From assembly GCA_016721625.1 (NCBI GenBank), contig JADKHR010000001.1:434001-498000 (forward strand): 64,000 nt of DNA, in the 5' to 3' direction. A model generated the notes under the pieces. It saw nothing but the letters and a program-made list of their open reading frames with translations, was not told where the DNA came from and searched no databases. This stretch comes from Elusimicrobiota bacterium (GTDB lineage Bacteria > Elusimicrobiota > Elusimicrobia > FEN-1173). Of this stretch, positions 25,783-35,088 are shown piece after piece; the first letter of the stretch is position 1; each line of letters opens with the position of its first letter. Made by a program: the position numbers and the translations under genes.

Positions 25783-27539
25783 TACCAGGACTCATTCGTG
25801 GCATTCTGGCGGGTATCGGCGCTTTCCTGGCCGTCTTTTTTTCCCTGAAACTCCGTTTGCCGGCGGAAACGGCGGCGGCCATCGCCTACCTCGTTTCCAT
25901 TCCGATTTACCTGGCCGCCGGCGGCGGGTGGGCCGCCTTTCGGCGGTGGATGGATGAAAAGGAAGAGCCCGAAATTCACGGGGCGGCGCGATATTTTTCT
26001 TTCAACACCGACCATAAGGTGGTGGGGGTTCAATACCTTTTCGCCAGTTTTTTTCTGTTCTTTTTTGCGGGCATCATGGCCATGATCATGCGTACGGAGC
26101 TGGCTCACTCGGGAATGCAGTTTATTTCCACCAAAACCTACGGAACCGTGGTGGGTGTGCACGGCATCGGCATGGTGTTGGTCGCCCTCACCGCCATCGT
26201 GGGAGGGTTCGGGAATTACGTGGTGCCGCTTCAAATTGGCGCTAAAGATATGGCCTTCCCTCGGTTGAACGCTTTGTCTTATTGGCTTCTTCCGCCAGCG
26301 GTTTTGATCCTGGTGGCGAGCCTTTTTAACGGAGGATTCGATTTTGGCTGGACCGCCTACGCCCCCCTGAGCACGAAAGGCCCTATCGGAAAACTTTTCT
26401 TCCTCTTATCCTTCGCCACCGCCGGATTTTCTTCCATCTTCGGCGGAGTGAATCTGCTGGTGACCATTATTCGAATGAGGGCCAAGGGAATGACGTTTTT
26501 CCGCATTCCGATTTTTGTTCATTCCATCGCCGCCACCGCGGTGGTGATATTGATCGCAACATCCGTTGTCGCCAGCTCGCTCTTCATGGTCATTTTTGAC
26601 AGGGTATTGAACACCTCCTTTTTCGACCCGTCCCGGGGAGGGAGTGTGCTTCTTTACCAACACCTCTTTTGGTTTTACTCCCATCCCGCGGTCTACATCA
26701 TGATTTTGCCCGCTTTCGGGCTTTTGATGGAAGTTCTCCCCGTTTTTGCGAGAAAACCCCTTTTCGCTTACCCGCTGGTGGTCTTGTCCTTCTGGGTCAT
26801 CGTCTTTTTGAGTTTCGTTGTTTGGGCCCATCATATGTTTACAAGCGGCATGTGGGGTCTCCTGAATTTTCCGTTTTTGATCACCACGGAACTTATTTCC
26901 ATCCCCACGGGCGTCATGTTCCTGGCGGCGATAGGCACTTTGTGGCGGGGGAAAATACGGATCACGACCCCGCTCCTCTTCGCGGCCGGGGTGATCGCCA
27001 ATTTCCTGATTGGCGGGCTCACGGGGATCTTCCTGGCCGACGTCCCGACGGATGTCCATTTGCACGATTCGCTTTTTGTCACGGCCCATTTCCATTTCAC
27101 CATTGTGGGAGGAACGATTTTCGCCATGTTTGCCGGGGTTTATTATTGGTTTCCTAAGATCTTTGGGCGACAATTCAGTGAAAAACTCGGACGCTGGCAC
27201 TTCGGACTGTTTTTCTACGGTTTTAATGCGACCTTCATCCCGATGTTTTGGACAGGGACACGCGGTCTTCGCCGCCGGGTGGCGGATTATACCCCTGACA
27301 TGGGCCTGGACCCGATTCAAATGTGGATCAGCGTCTCCGCTTTTATCATTTTTATCGCCGTGGCCGTCTTTCTTTATAACATGATCCGGTCGGCCCTTCG
27401 AGGAGAGAAGGCGGCCGCGAACCCCTGGGACGCCCAGACCCTGGAGTGGACCTTATCATCCCCGCCTCCGGCCTACAATTTTGACCGGCCTCCGGAAGTG
27501 ACGGCGGCGCCTTACAATTTCGGGCGTTTGCCTGGTTAA
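25779..27539 (+). CDS. ctaD: Cytochrome c oxidase subunit I, A2-type haem-copper oxidase
   Basis: 586 residues from the GTG at 25779 (GTGA overlap with subunit II). Low-spin haem ligand His in GTVVGVHGIGM, CuB and cross-linked Tyr in FWFYSHPAVYIMILP, the two CuB His in WAHHMFTSG and haem ligands in VTAHFHFTIVGG are all present. The D-channel Glu of HPEVY is Ala and is preceded by Tyr-Ser, the A2-type YS signature. Two extra N-terminal helices precede the usual first helix. The enzyme reduces O2 to water and pumps protons. The cytochrome c donor and haem A synthesis genes are not in this window. Confidence 0.95.
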   Translation: MIPGLIRGILAGIGAFLAVFFSLKLRLPAETAAAIAYLVSIPIYLAAGGGWAAFRRWMDEKEEPEIHGAARYFSFNTDHKVVGVQYLFASFFLFFFAGIMAMIMRTELAHSGMQFISTKTYGTVVGVHGIGMVLVALTAIVGGFGNYVVPLQIGAKDMAFPRLNALSYWLLPPAVLILVASLFNGGFDFGWTAYAPLSTKGPIGKLFFLLSFATAGFSSIFGGVNLLVTIIRMRAKGMTFFRIPIFVHSIAATAVVILIATSVVASSLFMVIFDRVLNTSFFDPSRGGSVLLYQHLFWFYSHPAVYIMILPAFGLLMEVLPVFARKPLFAYPLVVLSFWVIVFLSFVVWAHHMFTSGMWGLLNFPFLITTELISIPTGVMFLAAIGTLWRGKIRITTPLLFAAGVIANFLIGGLTGIFLADVPTDVHLHDSLFVTAHFHFTIVGGTIFAMFAGVYYWFPKIFGRQFSEKLGRWHFGLFFYGFNATFIPMFWTGTRGLRRRVADYTPDMGLDPIQMWISVSAFIIFIAVAVFLYNMIRSALRGEKAAANPWDAQTLEWTLSSPPPAYNFDRPPEVTAAPYNFGRLPG

Positions 27540-27641
27540 AGACATTGTCGACGGGGTCATGAAAAGCTAAAATTCGCGCGGTGTGACTGGGGTTAAAAAG
27601 ACTGTTCATGAAATCAGATTATGGGACCGGTCAGAGATACT

Positions 27642-27682
27642 GAATGAGGTAAAAGAATACAGGTGGCGCCGCCCTCGCGCAC
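27642..27682 (+). repeat. 41-bp direct repeat, copy 1
   Basis: Identical to 27916-27956. It runs from GAATGAGGTAAAAG to a CCCTCGCGCAC end that can fold with the following GAGGGCG. The repeats flank the 13-bp tandem array. No gene is supported between 27540 and 28002. Confidence 0.85.
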
Positions 27683-27748
27683 GAGGGCGCTAGGCGTCGG
27701 GCCAGTTCGTTGGATGGCATTGGCGTGAATGGGGCCAGAGGGGCCGGG

Positions 27749-27916
27749 CAGAGTCAACAGTCAGAGTTAACAGTCAGAGTTAACAGTCAGAGTCAACAGT
27801 CAGAGTCAACGGTCAGAGTCAACAGTCAGAGTCAACAGTCAGAGTCAACAGTCAGAGTCAACAGTCAGAGTCAACAGTCAGAGTCAACAGTCAGAGTCAA
27901 CAGTCAGAGTCAACAG
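27749..27916 (+). repeat. 13-bp tandem array, 13 units
   Basis: The unit CAGAGTCAACAGT repeats about 13 times with exact 13-bp spacing. Units 2 and 3 have TTAAC for TCAAC, and one unit has GGT for AGT. A period of 13 keeps no reading frame, so the open frame across it is not a gene. Confidence 0.93.
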
Positions 27917-27956
27917 AATGAGGTAAAAGAATACAGGTGGCGCCGCCCTCGCGCAC
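27916..27956 (+). repeat. 41-bp direct repeat, copy 2
   Basis: Identical to 27642-27682. It begins at the last base of the tandem array and ends 46 bp before tRNA-Thr. Confidence 0.85.
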
Positions 27957-28002
27957 AGCGCGAGGACAGGCGCGAATGGGCCCAGAGGGCCCGGTCATTC
28001 GC

Positions 28003-28075
28003 GCCGAGGTAGCTCAATTGGTGGAGCAGTCCCTTCGTAAGGGACAGGTTGTCGGTTCAAGTCCGATCCTCGGCT
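28003..28075 (+). tRNA. tRNA-Thr(CGT)
   Basis: A cloverleaf of 73 nt. The acceptor stem GCCGAGG pairs with CCTCGGC. The anticodon stem GTCCC/GGGAC holds loop TTCGTAA with anticodon CGT, and a T-loop TTCAAGT is present. CCA is not encoded, unlike in the other two tRNAs here. Confidence 0.95.
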
Positions 28076-28110
28076 GATTTTTTAATTAAGGCGAAAAAAA
28101 TTCCTTCAAA

Positions 28111-31100
28111 ATGAATTCCCTTCCTCTACCGATCGAAAAGAACGCGAATTCTCAGGGGGGCGGCCTATCCCAGGCGGCCTGGGGGAACATATTTTCACGG
28201 GTGGTGGCTTGGTGTTTGCCGGTGACCTACTTTTTGGTGACGATTTCTTTTTATTTGCGAACGTATGATTCGGCGCAAATCAAAATAACGTTCACGCAGG
28301 TCGGCTGTAGTTTGGTGATGCTCTTTTGGTTCCTGCAACTCGTTTTCCAAAGACGTTGGCCGTTTTCCAGGAAAGATCTCCCGATCGTGGCTCCGTTTTT
28401 GGCCATTTTGGCCAGCGGCGTCGTATCGTTCGTTCAATCCTCCTTTCGCGCGGGGAGTCTTGAGGAATTCACGCGGCGGATTTTTTACTCCTTCATGGCG
28501 CTCATCGTCATTGCCGAGTTTCGCGGCATGGACCGACAACGGCGTTTGTTGCGGTGGCTGGTGGCGGCCTTTGCGGTGACAGTTTTCTATGGATTCGTCC
28601 AATATTTTGATGGGCGGCTGTTTCCTCCAGGACTCACGAAGGTGGGGTTGGACCCTTTCATTTGGCGGCAGGCTTTTTCCCTTCGGGTGTTTTCCAGCTT
28701 TGGGAACCCAAACTTTTACGGCAACTTCCTCGTTATTATCACGCCGATCCTTATCGCGCTCTATTTCAAGAATCGGGGAAAGACCTTTCAACCGTTCCTG
28801 CTGATCGCCTGCCTCGTCCCGGTCGTTATCTTGACCGATAAACTCTTTGCCAATAAATTCGGCGGGATCTCCGCCCACAATCAAATCTGGGTAACGGTGA
28901 GCCTATTGGCGGCTCTCATTTCCGTTCTGGGTGTCATCTGGTGGAAGAGCCCTTCCGCTTCGGCCAGCGGAATGTTGATCTTTTTGGGGGCGACGTTCGT
29001 CAACCTCTATGCCACCGAAACCAAGGGCGCTTGGGTGGGGTTCATTGGAGCCATCGTGGCCTCCGGGTTTCTGATCGGCCTTTTTCTGGTGGGCCCCAAG
29101 GCCCGGCGCCTCACCTATGGCCTCATGATTATTTCCCTCACCATGGCCATCGGCGGATTTGCCGTGGTGCGCCACTACGCCCAACAGAGAAAACAATCCG
29201 TGGATTTTCGCGTTTTTACCTGGATCGGGACCTGGGATATGATCCGGGCCCAGCCCTGGTTCGGGTCCGGGATCGGCAGTTTTAAATGGGCCTACCCGGC
29301 CTACCGGCGGCCGGAAATTATTCTCTTGGAAGCGCGATCGAATACGGAAACGGATCACGCGGAAGATGAATACCTCGAGGTCATGTTCGATGAGGGCATG
29401 GTGGGATTTGGAATATTTCTTTGGCTCATTCTGAGCGGGAGCGTCGTGGGGATTCGCCTTTTAAACCGTCTCACGGCGGGGGGGCCCCGCCCGCCGCCCG
29501 ACATGGCCTTTGATGAAAGGGTCTATAAAGTGATGGCTTATTTGGGGGCCTGGTGGGGGGCTTTGGTCCATTGGTTTATGGACGTTTCCGTCCGTTTTGT
29601 TTCTTCCGGCATCTTTTCTTTTTTACTGCCCGCCCTGGTTGTGAGCTTCGCTCGGAACGACCCCATGCCGGACCAACAGGACCGGCCCAGCCGAGCGGAC
29701 CTTTGGGTCCGAATGGGGGTCGCTGTTTTTTGGATGGCCTTTTTCCTCTTTCCTGACAAGACCCTCAAACCGATGATCGCGCCGGGGGGGATTCTATTTA
29801 TGGGAGCCTGCCTGTTGGTGTTGGGCGAGATTTTGGAACAACGTCTTTCCCCCAATACGCCCCGCCTTTCCCCGTACCCTTTCCTTTTGGCCGCTTCCCT
29901 TTGCGTCGTGGCGGAATTTTTTGAAATCCCGGAGCTCGGCAGTGAAGGGTTGACGGCCATCCATGTGCTTCGGATTTTCTCCGGTCTGGGTCTGTTTTTT
30001 GTAGGTTGGCTCATCCAGCGAACCGGGGCCGAGTCCTCGTCTAAACTGGATCCTCTTTCCGACGGACCAGGGCCCGACGCCAGGGCCATTGGGCTCGCGG
30101 CCCTGGGCATTGTCGTATGGTTGGGCGGAGCCTCCCTCTGGCGCGGCTACTTTCTAGGAGATGTGAGTCATAACGTGGCCATCTTTTTTTCCAAGCAAAA
30201 CATTTGGATGAGGTCCCCTGAGTTTGACGAGAGGGTGAAAGTTCCAGGATACCCGCCGGAGATGAGAGAAGAATACGAACAAGTGGGCGGCGCGCTGGAG
30301 CATTACGAGAAAACGGCGGAGCTGAACCCGGGTTTCCCCATGGCGCGTTATTTCGTTGGAAACGTCTACAACGACTGGGGCTCCAACGTGTTCGAGGCGT
30401 CCCGCCAGGCACGTCAAAAAGGAGACCTAAAAACCGCTGAAACCCTTCGGGCTCGCGCCATCGAAAATTGGAAAAAATCCCTCGACGCCTACGGAAAAGT
30501 GAAGGCCTTCGCCCCTAATTATGTGCAAACCCACCATCAGGTGGGCCTGGTCTATTTGAAGATGGGGGAAATGGAATCTTCCGTTGGGTCAAAGGAAAAA
30601 GCGGAAGAGTATTGGCAAAAAGCGTTGAAAAACTTCAACCTGTACCGTCAGCTCGATCCCGTATTTCCTCCCAATTATTACCGACAGTCCTATGTCCACT
30701 TTATGCGGGGCGACATGGTTAAGGCGGAAGAGGCCTATCTGGGCGCGCTCGTTTATAATTCGACCAACGTCGTCGGCCGGTTCTACAACGACCGGAATGC
30801 CGAAACCTATTCCAACCTCGGACGGCTCTATTACGTCCAGCTCGTTAACCAAAATCCAACAGCCGCCGTTCTTCCGGCGAATTCGAATGCCTTTCAGAAA
30901 GCCGAAAGGTATTATCTTAAAGCGCTGGAAGAAGCAAAGCTTTCCGGGAACCGCGAAGATCAAATCGCGATGGAACCCGCCAAAGCTCTGGCTGTTCTTT
31001 ACAGCCGGGTGGGAGACAACGAAAAGTCCAAGGAACTTTGGCTTAAAATTCGGGGATGGAACCCGGAGGACCCCGACGTCCAGCGGGTGTTCTCCACAGC

Positions 31101-31119
31101 CCCCGTTTCCGCACGGTAG
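28111..31119 (+). CDS. O-antigen-ligase/Wzy-like membrane protein with C-terminal TPR domain
   Basis: 1,002 residues. About 12 helices span residues 25-520. The central FSSFGNPNFYGNFLV and, before a large loop, FTWIGTWDMIRAQPWFGSGIGSFKWAYPAYR are the O-antigen ligase/PglL-type signatures, followed by DHAEDEYLEVMFDEGMVGF. Further helices lead to a soluble C-terminal part with TPR-like repeats (HYEKTAELNPGFPMARYFVG, YLKMGEMESS, AERYYLKALEEA). Such enzymes transfer or polymerise lipid-linked glycans at the periplasmic face, or O-glycosylate proteins. A second, similar gene follows with a 1-bp overlap. Confidence 0.85.
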   Translation: MNSLPLPIEKNANSQGGGLSQAAWGNIFSRVVAWCLPVTYFLVTISFYLRTYDSAQIKITFTQVGCSLVMLFWFLQLVFQRRWPFSRKDLPIVAPFLAILASGVVSFVQSSFRAGSLEEFTRRIFYSFMALIVIAEFRGMDRQRRLLRWLVAAFAVTVFYGFVQYFDGRLFPPGLTKVGLDPFIWRQAFSLRVFSSFGNPNFYGNFLVIITPILIALYFKNRGKTFQPFLLIACLVPVVILTDKLFANKFGGISAHNQIWVTVSLLAALISVLGVIWWKSPSASASGMLIFLGATFVNLYATETKGAWVGFIGAIVASGFLIGLFLVGPKARRLTYGLMIISLTMAIGGFAVVRHYAQQRKQSVDFRVFTWIGTWDMIRAQPWFGSGIGSFKWAYPAYRRPEIILLEARSNTETDHAEDEYLEVMFDEGMVGFGIFLWLILSGSVVGIRLLNRLTAGGPRPPPDMAFDERVYKVMAYLGAWWGALVHWFMDVSVRFVSSGIFSFLLPALVVSFARNDPMPDQQDRPSRADLWVRMGVAVFWMAFFLFPDKTLKPMIAPGGILFMGACLLVLGEILEQRLSPNTPRLSPYPFLLAASLCVVAEFFEIPELGSEGLTAIHVLRIFSGLGLFFVGWLIQRTGAESSSKLDPLSDGPGPDARAIGLAALGIVVWLGGASLWRGYFLGDVSHNVAIFFSKQNIWMRSPEFDERVKVPGYPPEMREEYEQVGGALEHYEKTAELNPGFPMARYFVGNVYNDWGSNVFEASRQARQKGDLKTAETLRARAIENWKKSLDAYGKVKAFAPNYVQTHHQVGLVYLKMGEMESSVGSKEKAEEYWQKALKNFNLYRQLDPVFPPNYYRQSYVHFMRGDMVKAEEAYLGALVYNSTNVVGRFYNDRNAETYSNLGRLYYVQLVNQNPTAAVLPANSNAFQKAERYYLKALEEAKLSGNREDQIAMEPAKALAVLYSRVGDNEKSKELWLKIRGWNPEDPDVQRVFSTAPVSAR

Positions 31120-33069
31120 TGGGTCCGAGGGGGAGCTCCTTTTCAAAAAACTTTTTTTTTATCGCTGTTATTCTTCACATTATCTCACCCCTCCTTTTCC
31201 TTACCCATTTCACAGAAAATCCTTTCAGCCTTCAAATTTTCTTGTTGCACGCCGGGCTTTGCTTGGTCTGGGGTTCGATTGGTCTCCTCCTTTGGGGAGG
31301 ACCCCCAGCCCTTTTCGTCCGCACCGAGATTGACGGGCCCCTCCTGCTTTTCGGAATCTGGGCCCTCTCCACCTGGGGGGGCTCGGCGCTCCGTCATGGG
31401 GCTTTCTTTCGGGCTCCGATTTTTCACGAAGGGCTTCGGGGGGCCATTTTTCTTTGGGTCAACGGACTTGGCGTATTTTGGTTCTCCACCCAATTATCCT
31501 CGGAGCCAAAAGCGCGGATTTTGCGCCGGACAATGCTTGGCGTTGCCGGAATTTCCGCCGCCTACGGCGTGCTCCAATATTTCGGCGTGGATCCGGTGTG
31601 GGGCCATGGCGTGAACGCCTTCAACGGCAGGCCGGTCTCCACCTACGGAAACCCGAATTTTCTCTCCTCCGCTCTTGCACTGCTTGCGCCCTTGGCGCTC
31701 CAAGAATTTTTGACCGCGCGGAGCGTTGCGGGAACTTTCGGATGGGGAAGCCTGGGACTCCTCTACGCGGCCGCGCTCATCGCCACGCTCACCCGCTCTT
31801 CCTGGGTCGGCGCCTGTTTCGGGCTCGGCCTTTACCTGGTGTTGGATTTCAAGACGATTCGGACCGCGCTCCCCCGCGCGCTGGGCTGGGCGGGGAGCGC
31901 GGTCATCCTTGTTCTCGCCTGGCCAGGCTCCCATTCGGGGTCTGCGCGCCCGCTGGCTCGCCTGGGGGAACTCTGGACGGGGATCACGGGCGGGGCCGTT
32001 TATGGGTCCTGGCACCAGAGGCTCCTGATTTGGAGATCCGCTTGGGACATGTGGAAAGATCACCCTTGGATGGGGAAAAGGGTGGGGACTGTTTGAACTC
32101 TTTTTCCCCTTTTACCAGGGGAGGCTCGTGACGTTGGACCTCTTTCGTTCTTTTCGCACCCACGCGAACAATGCCCATCAACTTTTTCTGGAGTTCGGTT
32201 CCCAATTGGGTTTGATTGGTTTGGGTCTCTTCTTTTGGTTAATGGCTATCACCCTCCAAGCTCATCGGCGGCGGTGGGCGGGGGAAAACACCCACCGATC
32301 CGTTCCGGCCGCCCTTTTGGCCGGAATGGGGGCCCTGGCGACGGACAACGTCTTTGGGAATGTGTCGCTTTTTTTTGCCGTTCCGGCCTTTCTTTTTTTC
32401 TGGGTGTGGGGACAATGGGCCGCCCTGACGAACGGCCGGGAGGTCCGTCTCCCATGGCCCCTTCCCGCGAAGCGGATGGCCTCCGTGAGCCTTCTGCTCT
32501 TGTCCTCGCTCGCGCTCATTCACGAGACGAGGGGGTTCCTGGCCGAAGCGGCGTCTTTCCGCGGCGCAGGGCGCGCCGCCGGGTCCGAGCGCTGGAGGTC
32601 CGGCGAAGAGGACCTGCTTTGTTCCCGACGCTGGCGGCGTTTTGAGGTTCATAACGCCTACGCGCTCGGGATTCTGTATTCCCGGGAAGCCGATGAAGCG
32701 GAACGCCGCGGATTCGCCGAGGAGGTTCGAGCCTCGTCGGAACGCGCCGTGGCGGCTTGCACCGATGCCCTCCGCGCCAACCCCGGGTATGACGAAATAT
32801 TTCAAGCGCGCGCGCTAGCTTTCCGTCGTTTGAACCGCGTGGAGGACGCTATTCTCGATCTTCGCGTCGCGATCTTGATTAATCCCCTTTCCGTGGGGAA
32901 TTATCAGGCCCTCGATACGCTTTACCGAAAATCCCCCGTCTATGACCAAAAGCGGGAAGCCCTCCGGCAAGGGGCGTTCCGTCTGTTCCCCTCAGAAGAA
33001 GCCGGGATCCAAACCGATCGCTCCGCCCACCCCCTCGCTCCCAGAGAATTCAATAAGGTCCCGCATTGA
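31119..33069 (+). CDS. Second O-antigen-ligase/TPR-like protein, one frameshift
   Basis: Paralogous in design to the gene upstream: multiple helices, VSTYGNPNFLSSALALLAP, LTRSSWVG, and HQRLLIWRSAWDMWKDHPW of the ligase loop. The frame then ends early. Removing one A from the A-run 32076-32079 restores GKGWGLFELFFPFYQGRLV and leads into THANNAHQLFLEFGSQLGLIGL, further helices and a TPR-like tail (DALRANPGYDEIFQARALAFR). The restored length is about 650 residues. I start at the GTG at 31119, sharing one base with the preceding stop. Likely substrates are surface glycans or pilin-like proteins. Confidence 0.8.
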
Positions 33070-33094
33070 CTCCTCGTGGGCCCTGGGATACAAT
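33066..33094 (+). promoter_or_regulatory. Promoter of the histidine kinase gene
   Basis: TTGACT at 33066-33071, a 17-bp spacer and TACAAT at 33089-33094. It overlaps the 3' end of the preceding gene. Confidence 0.7.
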
Positions 33095-33162
33095 GGGCTC
33101 CGTGCTTGAGATAACGCGGCCCATTGAAGACGTTCGCGGGGGACGCCTATGTTGTCGATGAC

Positions 33163-35037
33163 ATGACCCCGATTCTCCCGGCCACGCCGGGACCTTCCTT
33201 CTTAAGGCCAGGTCTCCGATCGCGGCTGCTGACTTTTTTTACTCTCGCTCTCATTCTCCCCACCCTGGCCACGGCCGCGATCGTCTACGTCACCGTGCGC
33301 CGCTCGCTTCGCGATGCCACCTTTCGCGAACAGCGGGAACTCTCCCGCCGCATCGCTGATCGGGTGGCGGCCCCCATCGAGAACGCCCATCGCGGTTTGG
33401 CCGCTTTGAGGACCGAGCATCGTTTCCAAAACCGCACCGAAAAACAAAACATCGCTTCTCTCCGCCACCTGCTCGAAGCCTACCCGGATCTGATGGACGC
33501 CTCCCTCTTCGATGCACAGGGCCGCGGGTTGGTGCGCGTTTCCCGTCGAAACGGAAAATTGGTTTGGGGGAAGGAGTCCTCCTCCCGGGCCGGCCGCCCC
33601 GAGTTCCTCCGCGCGTCGGAGGGGCGGACCTACACCAGCCCCGTGTTCTTCACGACCCGAGACCGCGTTCCCCAAGTTCTCCTCTCCGCTCCTTACGGAA
33701 CCGCCCACGGGGTTTTGGTGGCTCGACTGAGCCTTGCCGGTTTATGGGACCTGGTGGGGGAATCCGCCGGCCCGTTCAGCCAAGCGTTTGTGGTGGATGC
33801 CGAAGGGCGCCTAGTGGCGCATCCCGACCACGGGCGGGTGTTGGCCCACGAGAACTGGTCCGAGCGAGCGGTCGTTCGAAAGTTTTTAGAGGACCCCTCG
33901 GGAGCCCAGGGCTTTCCCATAGACCAAGGAACCGGCTCCGCCCGGACCTTGGCGGTCTTCCATCGGGTCCCGGGGCTTGGGTGGGGAGCATTCGTTGAAA
34001 CCTCCTACCGGGATGTCCTGGCCCCTGTGCGTCGGCTGGGCACCAAGGTCTTGGGGACCACGCTCTGTCTCGGGATTCTTTTTTGGTCCGTGGGTTTTTC
34101 CCTAGTGAATAAGATTTTGCGTCCCTTGGGTGTGCTTCAAGAAGGAATTCAATCTATCGGACGCGGGGAATTGTCCCACCGGATCGATCTCCGAACGGGG
34201 GACGAACTTCAGCGCGTGGCCGAGACGTTGAACGCCATGGCCCAATCATTGACGGAAATCGACCAGACCAAACGCGACTTGACTCACATGATCGTCCATG
34301 ACCTCAAAAACCCGCTTTCGGCGACGCTGGGGAGCATCGAATATGTTTTGCATATGGCGAAAGATTCCCTGGATCCCGACCAGAGAAAGCTCCTGACCCT
34401 GGGGGCCAAATCAGGCCGCGATCTTCTGCGTTTGATTCAAACCCTTTTGGACCTCGCCAAAATGGAAGAGGGGAAATTGGAAATCCGGCCGGAGTCCTTT
34501 TCCCTGCTGGAAATGGCCGGCCAATGCGTCGATGATTTGGAAGCGCAGATTTTGAAGGAGAACAAAGTCATCTCGGTGGAGGTGGACCAAAATCTTCCCA
34601 ATGCCTGGGCGGACCGGGATCTCGTGCATCGCGTGTTGGCCAACCTCCTCACCAACGCGCTTAAACACACTCCCGCAAAAACGGAAATTTCGATCCACGT
34701 TCGGATGGAAGGGGAGCCCCCGTCCCTGATCGTGAGCGTCCAAGACAATGGGGAAGGAGTCCCGGCGGATTTCAAGGAACGCATCTTTGAAAAATTCAGC
34801 CAGGCGGAGGGAAAACGCCGGAACCATCGGGTGGGAAGCGGGCTCGGATTGACCTTTTGCAAACTCGCGGTGGAAGCCCACGGGGGAAAAATTTGGGTCG
34901 AATCCGAACCCGGTCGCGGGAGCGAGTTTTTTTTCTCCCTTCCCTCGCCGAAGCTCGGGAACGCCGTTGATCTTCTCGAACCGCCTTCCGAGGCGGTCCG
35001 AAAAAAAGAACCCATCGCTTCGATTCCGGCGTCTTAA
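33163..35037 (+). CDS. Membrane sensor histidine kinase (Cache-HAMP-HisKA-HATPase)
   Basis: About 624 residues from the ATG at 33163 (a TTG at 33124 is an alternative). Helix 1 is near residue 25. A Cache-type extracellular sensor spans about 45-285 (LLEAYPDLMDASLFDAQGRGLVRVSR, FVVDAEGRLVAHPD). Helix 2 is followed by HAMP (RPLGVLQEGIQSIGRGELSHRI). HisKA has the phospho-acceptor His379 in HMIVHDLKNPL. The ATPase domain has N-box NLLTNALKH, G1 DNGEGVP, F-box FEKFSQ and G2 GSGLGL. The enzyme should autophosphorylate in response to an extracellular ligand. No response regulator is adjacent, so it is an orphan kinase here. Confidence 0.92.
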   Translation: MTPILPATPGPSFLRPGLRSRLLTFFTLALILPTLATAAIVYVTVRRSLRDATFREQRELSRRIADRVAAPIENAHRGLAALRTEHRFQNRTEKQNIASLRHLLEAYPDLMDASLFDAQGRGLVRVSRRNGKLVWGKESSSRAGRPEFLRASEGRTYTSPVFFTTRDRVPQVLLSAPYGTAHGVLVARLSLAGLWDLVGESAGPFSQAFVVDAEGRLVAHPDHGRVLAHENWSERAVVRKFLEDPSGAQGFPIDQGTGSARTLAVFHRVPGLGWGAFVETSYRDVLAPVRRLGTKVLGTTLCLGILFWSVGFSLVNKILRPLGVLQEGIQSIGRGELSHRIDLRTGDELQRVAETLNAMAQSLTEIDQTKRDLTHMIVHDLKNPLSATLGSIEYVLHMAKDSLDPDQRKLLTLGAKSGRDLLRLIQTLLDLAKMEEGKLEIRPESFSLLEMAGQCVDDLEAQILKENKVISVEVDQNLPNAWADRDLVHRVLANLLTNALKHTPAKTEISIHVRMEGEPPSLIVSVQDNGEGVPADFKERIFEKFSQAEGKRRNHRVGSGLGLTFCKLAVEAHGGKIWVESEPGRGSEFFFSLPSPKLGNAVDLLEPPSEAVRKKEPIASIPAS

Positions 35038-35088
35038 ACCCCCGTCCGCTGAAGTCAATAGTTTGTATAATTCCACTATTCCTTTTTT

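Noticed and set aside
27749..27916. Possible CRISPR array
   Set aside because: Units are 13 bp, directly abutting, with no spacers and no cas genes nearby.
27710..28012. Open frame across the 13-bp tandem array
   Set aside because: The SQQSE/TVRVN pattern is simply the 13-bp repeat read in three frames. It runs into tRNA-Thr and has no start signal.
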